34,242 bases of DNA from an uncultured Bacteroidota bacterium. GTDB taxonomy: Bacteria; Bacteroidota; Bacteroidia; Flavobacteriales; Flavobacteriaceae. The number at the start of each line of letters is the position of its first letter. Within the stretch, counting starts at the first letter, position 1. The stretch covers positions 1 through 34,242 of the forward strand of contig CACNGE010000017.1 of NCBI GenBank assembly GCA_902619855.1, written 5' to 3'. Below, piece by piece: positions 26,765 to 34,242 of the stretch. A model generated the notes under the pieces. The model was not told the DNA's origin and did not search any database. It saw nothing but the letters and a program-made list of their open reading frames with translations. Made by a program: the position numbers and the translations under genes.

Positions 26765-28231
26765 TTATAAACCACTACTCTCGTCGTAAAACTTATAATC
26801 CCTATGATTGTACAAATGTTTTTTGACCGATTGTTCACTTGTGTATTCTTTTAGGAATCGCTTACCTCGTTTGGTTTGCCAATAAGGATGGTCTACTGTA
26901 ATTGGTGGGAAATCCTCTAGAAATTTTGTAAACTTATTACGCTCTTTTGTGTGTTTAGGATCATCAGTGACAAGTTGATAGCCTTTACCAAATCTGTGTT
27001 CGCCAGTATAGTAAAATCGTCCTTCAGGCATTCCTAACATTGGGTTTAACACTTCAAGCAGATAGTTTTTGGTACGTACAATTTGGCTAGTTGAAATAAA
27101 TCCATAGATAAATTTTTTGGTTTTTTCTGTTTTTCCAGTTAAAAAAGGTTTAAGACTGACTCCATCAAATTTTTTTCCTTTTGGAAGTTTGGCACCCGCG
27201 TAATCTGCAAGGGTTGGGGCAATATCAGAAAAGTCGGTTAATTCATCTGTGGCACCACGTTTTTTTATACCAGCACCGGATATAATATTAATTACGTGAG
27301 GGCCTCTTTCTACTCCTCTAGTTTTTGCTGTAATCGCTGTTCCGTTGTCTGATGTGAATATGATAATAGTATTATCCTCAATCCCTAAGTCTTTAATTTT
27401 TTTTACCACTTTACCAACCAACACGTCTATGTACTCATTCAAAGATTTAAAGCGCTCGTAATTTTCTATACCATCCTTTTTCTTTCCTAAATCTCCTACT
27501 TCTCCTCTTAGCGGATTTGTTGGCATTCCTTTTCTTGTACCATGAGGCGCAACACTTGGCCAATAAGCCAAAAAAGGTTTGCCTTCTTTGACTTTTCTTT
27601 CCATGAAGTTCATAATGAAGTTGGCAAAAATATCTGGACCAAAATCGGTTGGTTTTGTGTCCAATAATTGATGATTTTGAACAATTCCAGGGTGCCAATA
27701 ACGTGATGTTGTTTTGTAATCTTCCATTTGTCCTTTAAATTCTGGAGAACCTGGGAGTTTTTCAATTTCTTTTAAACTTTCCCAAAGACAGTATTCTTCA
27801 AAACCAACTTCTTTTTCATAAGGCATTGATCTTCCAGCATGCCATTTTCCAGCAATAGCTGTTGCATAACCAGCGTCTTTCAAAAGTTTGCCAAATGCCT
27901 GATGATCTTTGTACACATTTTGGTTGCTATCTCCCAGCCACATACTGTTATGTGTAACCCCTGTGGAGCTTCCATATTTCCCAGTCATGATTTGAACTCT
28001 CGATGGGCCACACATTGCTGATGCATAACAAGTTTTAAACATGACTCCCTCAGAAGCCAATTTATCTACGTTGGGTGTATTTACGGCTTGTGGTAATCCA
28101 TAAGCCCCATATAGATCAGGACTAACATCGTCTAACATGATTAAGAGGATGTTTGGTTGCTCGGTTTTTTGGGCATAAATGTTAATAATGCTCAATCCGA
28201 ATAATAGTGTAAATATTATAATATTTCTCAT
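26765..28231 (-). CDS. S1-family sulfatase, secreted (sulfatase 4)
   Basis: A type I sulfatase of 488 residues with a signal peptide (MRNIIIFTLL start, ending NIYAQ, about residue 21). The formylglycine motif is CGPSRVQIMTG with Cys74 as the precursor; metal-binding segments are LDDVSPD (33-39) and TSDNGTA. After TSDNG the usual G-K-x-x-x-EGG-x-R-x-P loop is replaced by KTRGVERGPHVINIISGAG, so its substrate pocket probably differs from that of sulfatases 1 and 3. It starts 26 bp after the stop of the upstream GH141-like gene, consistent with one operon. Confidence 0.92.
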   Translation of the reverse strand: MRNIIIFTLLFGLSIINIYAQKTEQPNILLIMLDDVSPDLYGAYGLPQAVNTPNVDKLASEGVMFKTCYASAMCGPSRVQIMTGKYGSSTGVTHNSMWLGDSNQNVYKDHQAFGKLLKDAGYATAIAGKWHAGRSMPYEKEVGFEEYCLWESLKEIEKLPGSPEFKGQMEDYKTTSRYWHPGIVQNHQLLDTKPTDFGPDIFANFIMNFMERKVKEGKPFLAYWPSVAPHGTRKGMPTNPLRGEVGDLGKKKDGIENYERFKSLNEYIDVLVGKVVKKIKDLGIEDNTIIIFTSDNGTAITAKTRGVERGPHVINIISGAGIKKRGATDELTDFSDIAPTLADYAGAKLPKGKKFDGVSLKPFLTGKTEKTKKFIYGFISTSQIVRTKNYLLEVLNPMLGMPEGRFYYTGEHRFGKGYQLVTDDPKHTKERNKFTKFLEDFPPITVDHPYWQTKRGKRFLKEYTSEQSVKKHLYNHRDYKFYDESSGL

Positions 28232-28257
28232 TTCTCAGTGTTAGTATTTTCGGAAAG

Positions 28258-30540
28258 CTACCAAAAATCATAGTTTTCTTCTCCTTTTCTGTTTCTGTGG
28301 AAATTAGGTCTTCTGCCATCAATATCCTCAACATCAAATTTGATGTATCGTTTGGGGAAAATATTTTTTTTCAATCCAATTTTACTCATGTCAATTTTTT
28401 TAAACCCAAGTTTGAAAGCAGGTGATCCTGATTTTAATTCAAAGTTTTGGTTTTCTATGTCCTCAAACAAAGGGTCAGCAACTATACTATTAATTTCTAT
28501 ACCATCTTTTCTTTTGGCTTCCACAAATTTATTTGCTTGGTTTATATCTCCAGCACAGAAGAAGATGTTCTTGTCTGTATCGCAATCCTCCGGTTTTGAA
28601 ATCCCTTCGGAGACTCTGTAAGAAATATTATAGTAATTTATAGCGTCTTTGGATTCGTAATAAATATTGTTCTGAATCTTAGAGCCGTAGTCAGCTTCTT
28701 CATCTGGATATGAGGCAAAACGAATAGATTCTTTGGAGCTACAATCTACAATAATATTATTGACAATATGGTTAAAGCCTTTATGAACAATTCCTGAAAT
28801 ATTAGCCATATAGATGATGTTGTTTTCAAAGGTCGTGCCTCTTTGCCAATCGTCTGTTCGCATCACTCCTGACGCATGACTTGTAATATGATGCGCGTAG
28901 TTGTTTCTCATTATATTTCCTTCCCCAGCCCCAGAAACATTTAGTGCAGAACCATCTGCAAGTTCCTCCAATGCCCTATACACTTCGTTATATTCAATAA
29001 TGTTGTTCCTTGCATGTAAAAAAGGAGTGTAACGCTCCCAAAAAGTACCCTCACTTGCTATTGATGCATCTATTTCATCCCAACGGATGGTTTTAGATGC
29101 TTCATCAAAATCGATATCTCTTTTTTGTAGAATAGGGACTCTAATTCCACAAACACCAACTGCTTTTCTAGGCACATGATGAATTAAATTATTGGCAACA
29201 TAATTACTTCCACTTTGCCACATAAATATTCCTGCACCCATTTTCATAACGCGCCCAACATGATGAATTAGGTTGTTTGTTATAGAGTTGTTTTTGTTTA
29301 CGTCTTTGGTTCCAGGCCCATATCCACATAGTAAAATTCCCATATGACCAACAAAGTCTATCATATTATTATTTATGTTGATGTTTTGAGCATGTAAATC
29401 TAAACGAATAGCCGAACCACCACTATTTGTAAACCTACATTCAGTTACTTCACAGTCCTGAGCTCCTCTGAAACGAAGCATCGCATTTCCTCGATCAAAC
29501 TTATCCCAGTCATGTTGAATTCCCCAACCTTTGTGACCTTTCCACCATGAGTCGCGTTCTCCATGCATAAAAGTTAAACCCTTAAACACAAGGTTTTTTG
29601 TTGGAGTATCGATGGGACCCTCATAATCTATTTTTCCCTCAACTCTAAAATACTCCTTTAGCTTAGGAATAACTATGTTTTCTGAGGGTTCTCCGTTTTC
29701 TGGCCAATAATAAATTTTACGTTCCTGAGTATTTACCACCCAATGTCCTTTCGTATCTAAATAATCTATCACATTTTCGACCCAAGGTTTGGTGTGTGAT
29801 TTTTTTGCTGCAGGTGGTGCATTGGCTTCCAAGGTCGTCCAAGCAATACCATTTTCTTCATCAACAGACTCTAATTGCATCATATTCATGGTCCATGGAA
29901 CAGGAGCGAAACCTACTTCAATGTCTTCAAGATTAGGCCATGATTTTAAAATTTTTTCGCCTGTAAGCTCTAATTTTCTGAGCAAATACCGATCATTTTC
30001 ATGTAGTACATTCATACTTTTCGCGCGTACATAATTAATATCCTTAAAATCAAATCCTTCTTTGCGAGCAACTGGAATTCGCTTATCTCCGTCAAACATG
30101 GTATAAAAACGCCCTAGACCATCAGGAATGTCTGTAACATATACATTTCCTTTGGCTACTTCGGGCAATGCAGCAGGGTAAGTCTCTAGTTTCTTCCAAT
30201 CTCTTAGCGGAATTCCAGATGAAATTATCGGAGTCTCATTTTGATATGCTTGATAGGTAATTTTGGTCTCGTCTGCTCCTGAGTCCTCAAGTTCAAAAAC
30301 AATAGTTTCTGACAGCGTATGCGTGCCACCTCTTAAATAAACATTTATGTTCTTTTGTCTTTGTTGTTCTGAGAGTGCTCTAATTGCATTTTTTGCCTGG
30401 ACGATGGTTTTAAAAGGGGCTTTAAGCGTGCCTTGATTGCTGTCGTCCCCATTAACGTCTACGTAAAAAACTATTGAATCGTTTGGTAGCGAACAACCAA
30501 AAACGATAAAAGAAAGAATAAGAAAAATTAATTTCTTCAT
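28258..30540 (-). CDS. GH141-like right-handed beta-helix lipoprotein (gene Q)
   Basis: A 760-residue lipoprotein: signal MKKLIFLILSFIVFGC with lipobox Cys16. The mature part opens IVFYVDVNGDDSNQG and is a right-handed beta-helix resembling glycoside hydrolase family 141, whose characterised members include an alpha-L-fucosidase and a xylanase; family placement is by resemblance only (DSGADETKITYQAYQNETPI, GYGPGTKDVNKNN, TIRWDEID). GH141 genes are known from fucoidan-degrading clusters, which fits the surrounding fucosidase and sulfatases. It is a close paralogue of the gene at 30733-32943. Its leader and first 46 coding bases are part of a perfect 227-bp repeat. It begins the run of sulfatases 4, 3 and 2. 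Confidence 0.85.
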   Translation of the reverse strand: MKKLIFLILSFIVFGCSLPNDSIVFYVDVNGDDSNQGTLKAPFKTIVQAKNAIRALSEQQRQKNINVYLRGGTHTLSETIVFELEDSGADETKITYQAYQNETPIISSGIPLRDWKKLETYPAALPEVAKGNVYVTDIPDGLGRFYTMFDGDKRIPVARKEGFDFKDINYVRAKSMNVLHENDRYLLRKLELTGEKILKSWPNLEDIEVGFAPVPWTMNMMQLESVDEENGIAWTTLEANAPPAAKKSHTKPWVENVIDYLDTKGHWVVNTQERKIYYWPENGEPSENIVIPKLKEYFRVEGKIDYEGPIDTPTKNLVFKGLTFMHGERDSWWKGHKGWGIQHDWDKFDRGNAMLRFRGAQDCEVTECRFTNSGGSAIRLDLHAQNININNNMIDFVGHMGILLCGYGPGTKDVNKNNSITNNLIHHVGRVMKMGAGIFMWQSGSNYVANNLIHHVPRKAVGVCGIRVPILQKRDIDFDEASKTIRWDEIDASIASEGTFWERYTPFLHARNNIIEYNEVYRALEELADGSALNVSGAGEGNIMRNNYAHHITSHASGVMRTDDWQRGTTFENNIIYMANISGIVHKGFNHIVNNIIVDCSSKESIRFASYPDEEADYGSKIQNNIYYESKDAINYYNISYRVSEGISKPEDCDTDKNIFFCAGDINQANKFVEAKRKDGIEINSIVADPLFEDIENQNFELKSGSPAFKLGFKKIDMSKIGLKKNIFPKRYIKFDVEDIDGRRPNFHRNRKGEENYDFW

Positions 30541-30721
30541 TTTTAAAGTACATCATTTAAATTCAATATTAAAAATAATGTATTACAAGGAATGCCTTTA
30601 ATCTAAATATTTCAAAAAGTACAACAAAAACAACAGTAGATTTAGGTATAAGTGATGAAACTAGATTTAAAAAAAAGACCAACATCGAGTGCAGTTATTC
30701 ACGCTTTATCATGATTCTGTT
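30495..30721. repeat. 227-bp perfect direct repeat, copy R1
   Basis: Identical base for base to 33106-33332 (offset 2611). It comprises the 181-bp leader of the GH141-like gene Q and its first 46 coding bases, stopping one base into the lipobox cysteine codon. Mismatches begin at both ends (30494 versus 33105 and 30722 versus 33333). This is the copy in the native position relative to gene Q. Confidence 0.97.
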
Positions 30722-30732
30722 TTATTGAAAAA

Positions 30733-32943
30733 TCAATTCAATGTTTTGTCAAGAGCTTTAAACTTTGCTGGATATTCTTTAGTTATTCCAAACCTACTTA
30801 ACTTGGTGTCAAAAGGTTCAAAATTAATAGCTTTTAATAATTTTTTATTCTTGATGGTATAATCTTGCTTAGACAGGTCTTTGAAATTTGGATCCATCAC
30901 TACACCATTTGCTTCAATCCCATTCTTTCTTTTATTTTCTAGATCTTTTTCAGCTCCAGGCCACCAGTACGAATTGTAGTCCATATTGTATTCATACGGT
31001 ATAGGCTTTGTCCCTGCTACATGAACAAACATTCTTCCCCATTTAAAAATTGAATTAGGAACAAAATTTGCCGAGGAGCTGTACACAATATTATTGGTTA
31101 TATCTGACTCAGGTACAAAATATTGTTGTGGATATGCTCTAAAGTGAAAACCTCTGTTACAATCTATTATAATATTATTTTTGATTGTATTAATACCTTT
31201 ATGAATGAATGCAGAACTTCCAGATTTATGGACGATGTTGTTAATTAGCGTTGTTCCTTCCTGCCAGTCGTCAGTTCTGAATCCCACATGAGGTACGTCA
31301 TAGATTAAGTTGTGACGAATAATGTTTCCTGTTCCTGCACCAGAAATATTGATGCTTGAACCGTCATTTAACTTCAATAGTGTTCTTTCAGCTCTGTTAT
31401 ATTCAACTATATTACTTCGAGCATGTAAATATGGTGCATATCTGCGTTGGGGTGTAAGTGTACTGTCAACAGTTTGTTCAATTTCGCTCCAACGAATTGT
31501 TCTTGAGGCTTCATCAAAATTGTCTTCTGGTTTCATAAGTATTTGACAACGAACACCACAAAGACCTATTGCCTTTCTTGGTACATCATGAATGTAATTA
31601 TTTGCAATTTTGTTAAGGCCACTTTGCCATGCAAAAATGGCATGACCATGCCAAATTACCTGCCCGACGTGATGTAATATATTATTTTCAATGATGTTGT
31701 TTTTATTGACGTCTTTGGTTCCAGGACCATAACCAGCTAGAAGAATCCCCATATGCCCTACATAGTCAATGTAATTGTTTTTGATTTCTATATTTTGAGC
31801 ATGAAGGTCCAATCGCATTGCAGAACCACCGCTATTTGTAAATCTACATTCGGTTACTTTACAGTTTTCTGCTCCTCTGAATCTCAATAAGGCATTTCCG
31901 TAATCAAAAGTATCCCAATCGTGTTGTATTCCCCAGCCTTTTCTATTTTTATACCAAATGCTTCGGTCTCCTTTGGTAAAGGTTAAACCTTTGAAATTAA
32001 TATTTCTTGCAGGAATATCATTAGGAAGGTCGTATTGAATTCTTCCTTCTACCTTAAATAGCTCCATTAGTTTTGGTGCTTGTATGTTGTTGGAGGGAGT
32101 TCCATTTTTAGGCCAGTAATAAATTTTACGTGTTTTTGTATTTACACACCACTCTCCAGGCTCATCTAAGTAATCAATAACGTTTTCTATCCATGCTACA
32201 CTATACTTTTTATTGGTAAAAGGCATTGCATTTGCTTCAAATGCTAAATAGCCAATTTTATTTTTTTCATCAACCGATTCAAGTTGAATTAAGTTTAAAT
32301 TCCAAGGCACTGGATTGAAAACTACTTCAACATCTGAAAGGTTGCTCCAGTTTTTAATTTCATTATTTGAAAAAGGCACTCTTCTTAAGTGGATTCTGTC
32401 CTTATTGTAAAATGTATTTTGACTATCTGCCCTCTTAACTTTTTTGTTCACCGGCATTGTGAATTCATCACTTTTAGCACGTGTTAATCTTGTTTCGCCA
32501 TCAAACAAAGTTCGAAAGGTGTCTACATTTTCTGGCATGTCTGCCACCCAAATATGTCCTTTAGCTACTTCCTGCATTCCAGCAATATTTTCTGCTTTTG
32601 CCCATTTACCAACAACTTGTCCTGAGCTTATAATTACATTACTGTTTTGATAGGCTTGGTAGGTTACAGTATAATTCCCTTTTGGAGAGTCATCTAATCC
32701 AAAAACAATAGTTTTGTTTAGGATATAAGTACCTTCCATAATATATACTTGAACATTTTCATTTAACCCTTTTTTAATTAGGTCTCTTACAGCTATTCTT
32801 GCTCTATCAATAGTTAAAAATGGATTTTTTTTTCCTCCTGTATTTTCATCATTTCCATTTGTAGAAACAAAAATGTCAATTGCAAAAATGTTCGATGTCA
32901 AAAGAATGAGAAATAGTGAGCTTAAAAGGGATTTTTTTTTCAT
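30733..32943 (-). CDS. GH141-like right-handed beta-helix protein (gene P)
   Basis: A 736-residue secreted paralogue of gene Q. It has an ordinary signal peptide (MKKKSLLSSLFLILL start, ending near NIFA) rather than a lipobox, so location may differ: periplasmic or exported instead of lipid-anchored. The mature part begins IDIFVSTNGNDENTGG and contains the same long blocks as Q, including GYGPGTKDVNKNN, VPRKAIGLCGVR, FDEASRTIRW and NGSS-INISGAG-type segments. Probable role: removal of fucose or a related residue from the polysaccharide (GH141-like; inference). Its stop lies 11 bp from one 227-bp repeat and its start 162 bp from the other, so the gene and its promoter sit exactly between the direct repeats. 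That promoter region (32944-33105) shows no clear -7 box. Confidence 0.85.
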   Translation of the reverse strand: MKKKSLLSSLFLILLTSNIFAIDIFVSTNGNDENTGGKKNPFLTIDRARIAVRDLIKKGLNENVQVYIMEGTYILNKTIVFGLDDSPKGNYTVTYQAYQNSNVIISSGQVVGKWAKAENIAGMQEVAKGHIWVADMPENVDTFRTLFDGETRLTRAKSDEFTMPVNKKVKRADSQNTFYNKDRIHLRRVPFSNNEIKNWSNLSDVEVVFNPVPWNLNLIQLESVDEKNKIGYLAFEANAMPFTNKKYSVAWIENVIDYLDEPGEWCVNTKTRKIYYWPKNGTPSNNIQAPKLMELFKVEGRIQYDLPNDIPARNINFKGLTFTKGDRSIWYKNRKGWGIQHDWDTFDYGNALLRFRGAENCKVTECRFTNSGGSAMRLDLHAQNIEIKNNYIDYVGHMGILLAGYGPGTKDVNKNNIIENNILHHVGQVIWHGHAIFAWQSGLNKIANNYIHDVPRKAIGLCGVRCQILMKPEDNFDEASRTIRWSEIEQTVDSTLTPQRRYAPYLHARSNIVEYNRAERTLLKLNDGSSINISGAGTGNIIRHNLIYDVPHVGFRTDDWQEGTTLINNIVHKSGSSAFIHKGINTIKNNIIIDCNRGFHFRAYPQQYFVPESDITNNIVYSSSANFVPNSIFKWGRMFVHVAGTKPIPYEYNMDYNSYWWPGAEKDLENKRKNGIEANGVVMDPNFKDLSKQDYTIKNKKLLKAINFEPFDTKLSRFGITKEYPAKFKALDKTLN

Positions 32944-33100
32944 TTATAGATAATTAAATTTACTATTTGCAATTTACAATACTGTAATAGAAATGATAAT
33001 TCTCACATATCAAATATTGATATAATTATTACACTTATTAAAGGGGCCTTGTTTTTATTTATTGATTCAAGCTCTATTTATATATATGCTAAAATTATAT

Positions 33101-33151
33101 TTAGAAACCAAAAACGATAAAAGAAAGAATAAGAAAAATTAATTTCTTCAT
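33101..33151 (-). pseudogene. Duplicated, truncated signal peptide of gene Q inside R2
   Basis: The ATG at 33151 repeats the first 15 codons of gene Q (MKKLIFLILSFIVFG), then leaves the repeat, reads one Phe codon and stops at TAA (33101-33103). The lipobox cysteine of Q is lost at the repeat edge. This is a passenger of the duplication; no function is expected. Confidence 0.85.
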
Positions 33152-33332
33152 TTTTAAAGTACATCATTTAAATTCAATATTAAAAATAATGTATTACAAG
33201 GAATGCCTTTAATCTAAATATTTCAAAAAGTACAACAAAAACAACAGTAGATTTAGGTATAAGTGATGAAACTAGATTTAAAAAAAAGACCAACATCGAG
33301 TGCAGTTATTCACGCTTTATCATGATTCTGTT
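33106..33332. repeat. 227-bp perfect direct repeat, copy R2
   Basis: Identical to 30495-30721. Here the copy is out of place: on its left it runs into the upstream region of gene P (32944-33105), and on its right into the stump of a third beta-helix gene (33320-33430). Together with 32944-33105 it fills the gene-poor stretch 32944-33319. Recombination between R1 and R2 would delete exactly 2611 bp with gene P. Confidence 0.97.
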
Positions 33333-33430
33333 CCGGGGTTTGAATCATTCCCTTGAGTTGAAACATAGAATGTTTGTGAATGTATAATTGTTGCAAATAA
33401 CAAGAAAAACAAAAACATAATATTTTTCAC
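33320..33430 (-). pseudogene. N-terminal stump of a third beta-helix enzyme (gene X)
   Basis: Reading from GTG 33430 (or ATG 33418) gives a signal peptide (MFLFFLLFATIIHSQ) and then TFYVSTQGNDSNPGT, the standard mature start of the beta-helix enzymes in this window (compare FYVSPDGEDSNPG and FVSTNGNDENTG). The frame then enters repeat R2 and stops two codons later at TGA (33320-33322). Everything after about 35 residues is missing. The gene was therefore cut at the repeat junction at 33332/33333. It lies 84 bp downstream of the type IX-secreted gene, behind a terminator. Confidence 0.8.
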
Positions 33431-33450
33431 ACCCTTTTGATTTTAACTTG

Positions 33451-33488
33451 AAAAAAAAAACTTAGGGAAAAGATCGGTTTTCCCCAAG
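33451..33488 (-). terminator. Intrinsic terminator of the type IX-secreted gene
   Basis: On the minus strand, an 11-bp stem (33478-33488 with 33461-33471, one G-U pair) with a 6-base loop is followed directly by ten T residues (33460-33451). It begins 27 bp after the stop codon at 33515. It should end transcription of the right-edge gene and separate it from the beta-helix and sulfatase genes downstream. Confidence 0.87.
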
Positions 33489-33514
33489 TCTTAAAGTTTT
33501 AATATTCAGGAAAA

Positions 33515-34242
33515 TTATTGTTTTATTAATTTATAAGTCCCTATATTATTGTTGATTGCAACATTCATAATGTAAACGCCCCTAGAAAGATTTGAAATAT
33601 CAAGAGTTCCTTTTGTGCCACGTAAATCTGTACTCAACGATTTTTGCCCTACTAAATTGAAAACTTCTACTTTTCCAATACTTTTAGAAGCAGATAAATA
33701 AATGTGATTTTCTGTTGGATTAGGACCAAAACTAAAATCGTATTTTTTTAACTTGTCAATTGACGCGGTTCGTGGTGGAGTCATCGTGACGATTACTCTT
33801 TCTGGGGCAGGATTTGCAGCTCCCTGATCAGTCAGAAAAATACTAAATGTTATATCTGGACCGTTTTCTACAATTGTTCCTTGGTACACAAGACTAAAAC
33901 GTAAGCGCACATTATCATTAGCACCGGGTTTATTACAATCATAATTGCTGTCTACCGCCCTTGATGCTTTTGCCTTCAATACAAAATCAGATGAATTGAT
34001 AGAAATCAAGTCAGATATTTTGGTGTCTGCTCCACCAACCTGAACAGGAATTTTGTTAATAAATTTTGCCTCGCCCATCAGAGTATTGTAATTGACAGCA
34101 GGATTTTCTGTATCATTAACATTACCTAATACCAAATTAATTTCCCATTCTCCGGAACTTGATGTAGATGGGTCTGAAACTGTTGACAAACCTCCTGCAC
34201 TACATATGGAATCAGGTAAAAAATCGTTTGCCTTTAGTTGCG
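33515..34242 (-). CDS. Type IX-secreted protein, C-terminal part (start outside window)
   Basis: About 242 codons, open at the right edge. The last about 75 residues (FSFGPNPTENHIYLS, KVEVFNLVGQKSLS, LDISNLSRGVYIM, YKLIKQ) are a Por/type IX C-terminal sorting domain, so the protein is exported through the outer membrane and anchored or released. The preceding 165 residues are rich in Asn, Ser and Thr (SGEWEINLVLGNVNDTEN; RLRFSLVYQG) and look like a beta-sandwich accessory domain; no family is recognised and no catalytic domain is in view. A TTG at 34189 is not a start, since the frame continues upstream without a stop. The missing N-terminus may hold an enzyme for the same polysaccharide. Confidence 0.85.
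   Translation of the reverse strand, partial: QLKANDFLPDSICSAGGLSTVSDPSTSSSGEWEINLVLGNVNDTENPAVNYNTLMGEAKFINKIPVQVGGADTKISDLISINSSDFVLKAKASRAVDSNYDCNKPGANDNVRLRFSLVYQGTIVENGPDITFSIFLTDQGAANPAPERVIVTMTPPRTASIDKLKKYDFSFGPNPTENHIYLSASKSIGKVEVFNLVGQKSLSTDLRGTKGTLDISNLSRGVYIMNVAINNNIGTYKLIKQ

Noticed and set aside
30495-33332. Insertion sequence or composite transposon flanked by R1 and R2
   Set aside because: No transposase, no terminal inverted repeats in R, and the repeat is plainly the leader and first codons of gene Q.
34187-34189. TTG as start of the type IX-secreted protein
   Set aside because: The reading frame continues upstream to the window edge without a stop and the protein would lack a signal peptide.
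1-34242. tRNA, rRNA or CRISPR array
   Set aside because: No cloverleaf-like segment, rRNA-like stretch or regularly spaced repeat was seen by eye; a dedicated scan was not possible.

Overview
The window looks like a chromosome segment of a marine member of the Bacteroidota, most likely Flavobacteriaceae. The signs are two Por/type IX secretion C-terminal sorting domains, flavobacterial-type GyrA and ClpC, Bacteroidota-style -7 boxes (TAnnTTTG), few Shine-Dalgarno-like sites, and a dense cluster of sulfatases, beta-helix enzymes and a fucosidase.

Positions 1-10616 are an ordinary core block: an aspartate kinase running off the left edge (-), clpC (-), gyrA (+) with a TPR lipoprotein-like or periplasmic protein behind it (+), an NlpC/P60 peptidase (-) and a 7TM-HD (PgpH-type) c-di-AMP phosphodiesterase (+). 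Base composition then drops visibly at about 10.6 kb. A frameshifted lipoprotein remnant lies at that boundary.

Positions 11016-34242 are a polysaccharide-degradation region, probably for a sulfated, fucose-containing glycan (fucoidan-like; inference). Its left arm has two convergent paralogous beta-helix proteins (11016-13754 +, 14279-16774 -) and a small secreted Spy-like helical protein (13809-14159 -), whose paralogue is fused to the N-terminus of the second beta-helix protein. The central plus-strand operon (17021-21534) encodes the last steps of the non-phosphorylating L-fucose pathway: an SDR dehydrogenase, an FAH-family hydrolase, a 54-residue stump of a fuconolactonase, an FMN-dependent lactate dehydrogenase, and then a secreted GH29 alpha-L-fucosidase. 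The right minus-strand arm (21602-32943) carries four S1 sulfatases, a third Spy-like small protein and two tandem GH141-like beta-helix enzymes. The right edge is a type IX-secreted protein (partial) closed by a clear intrinsic terminator.

Working model: secreted beta-helix enzymes and the fucosidase cut the chain, the S1 sulfatases remove sulfate esters, and released fucose is oxidised to pyruvate plus lactate, with lactate burned by the FMN enzyme. No SusC/SusD pair, transporter, regulator, fucose dehydrogenase or fuconate dehydratase is in the window, so the cluster must be completed elsewhere.

The most unusual features are: (1) a perfect 227-bp direct repeat flanking one GH141-like gene, with one copy fused to the stump of a third beta-helix gene, which points to recent insertion, predicts precise excision, or reflects an assembly fault; (2) a fuconolactonase cut down to 54 codons inside an otherwise tight operon; (3) a family of three small Spy-like domains spread through the cluster, one fused to a beta-helix enzyme.
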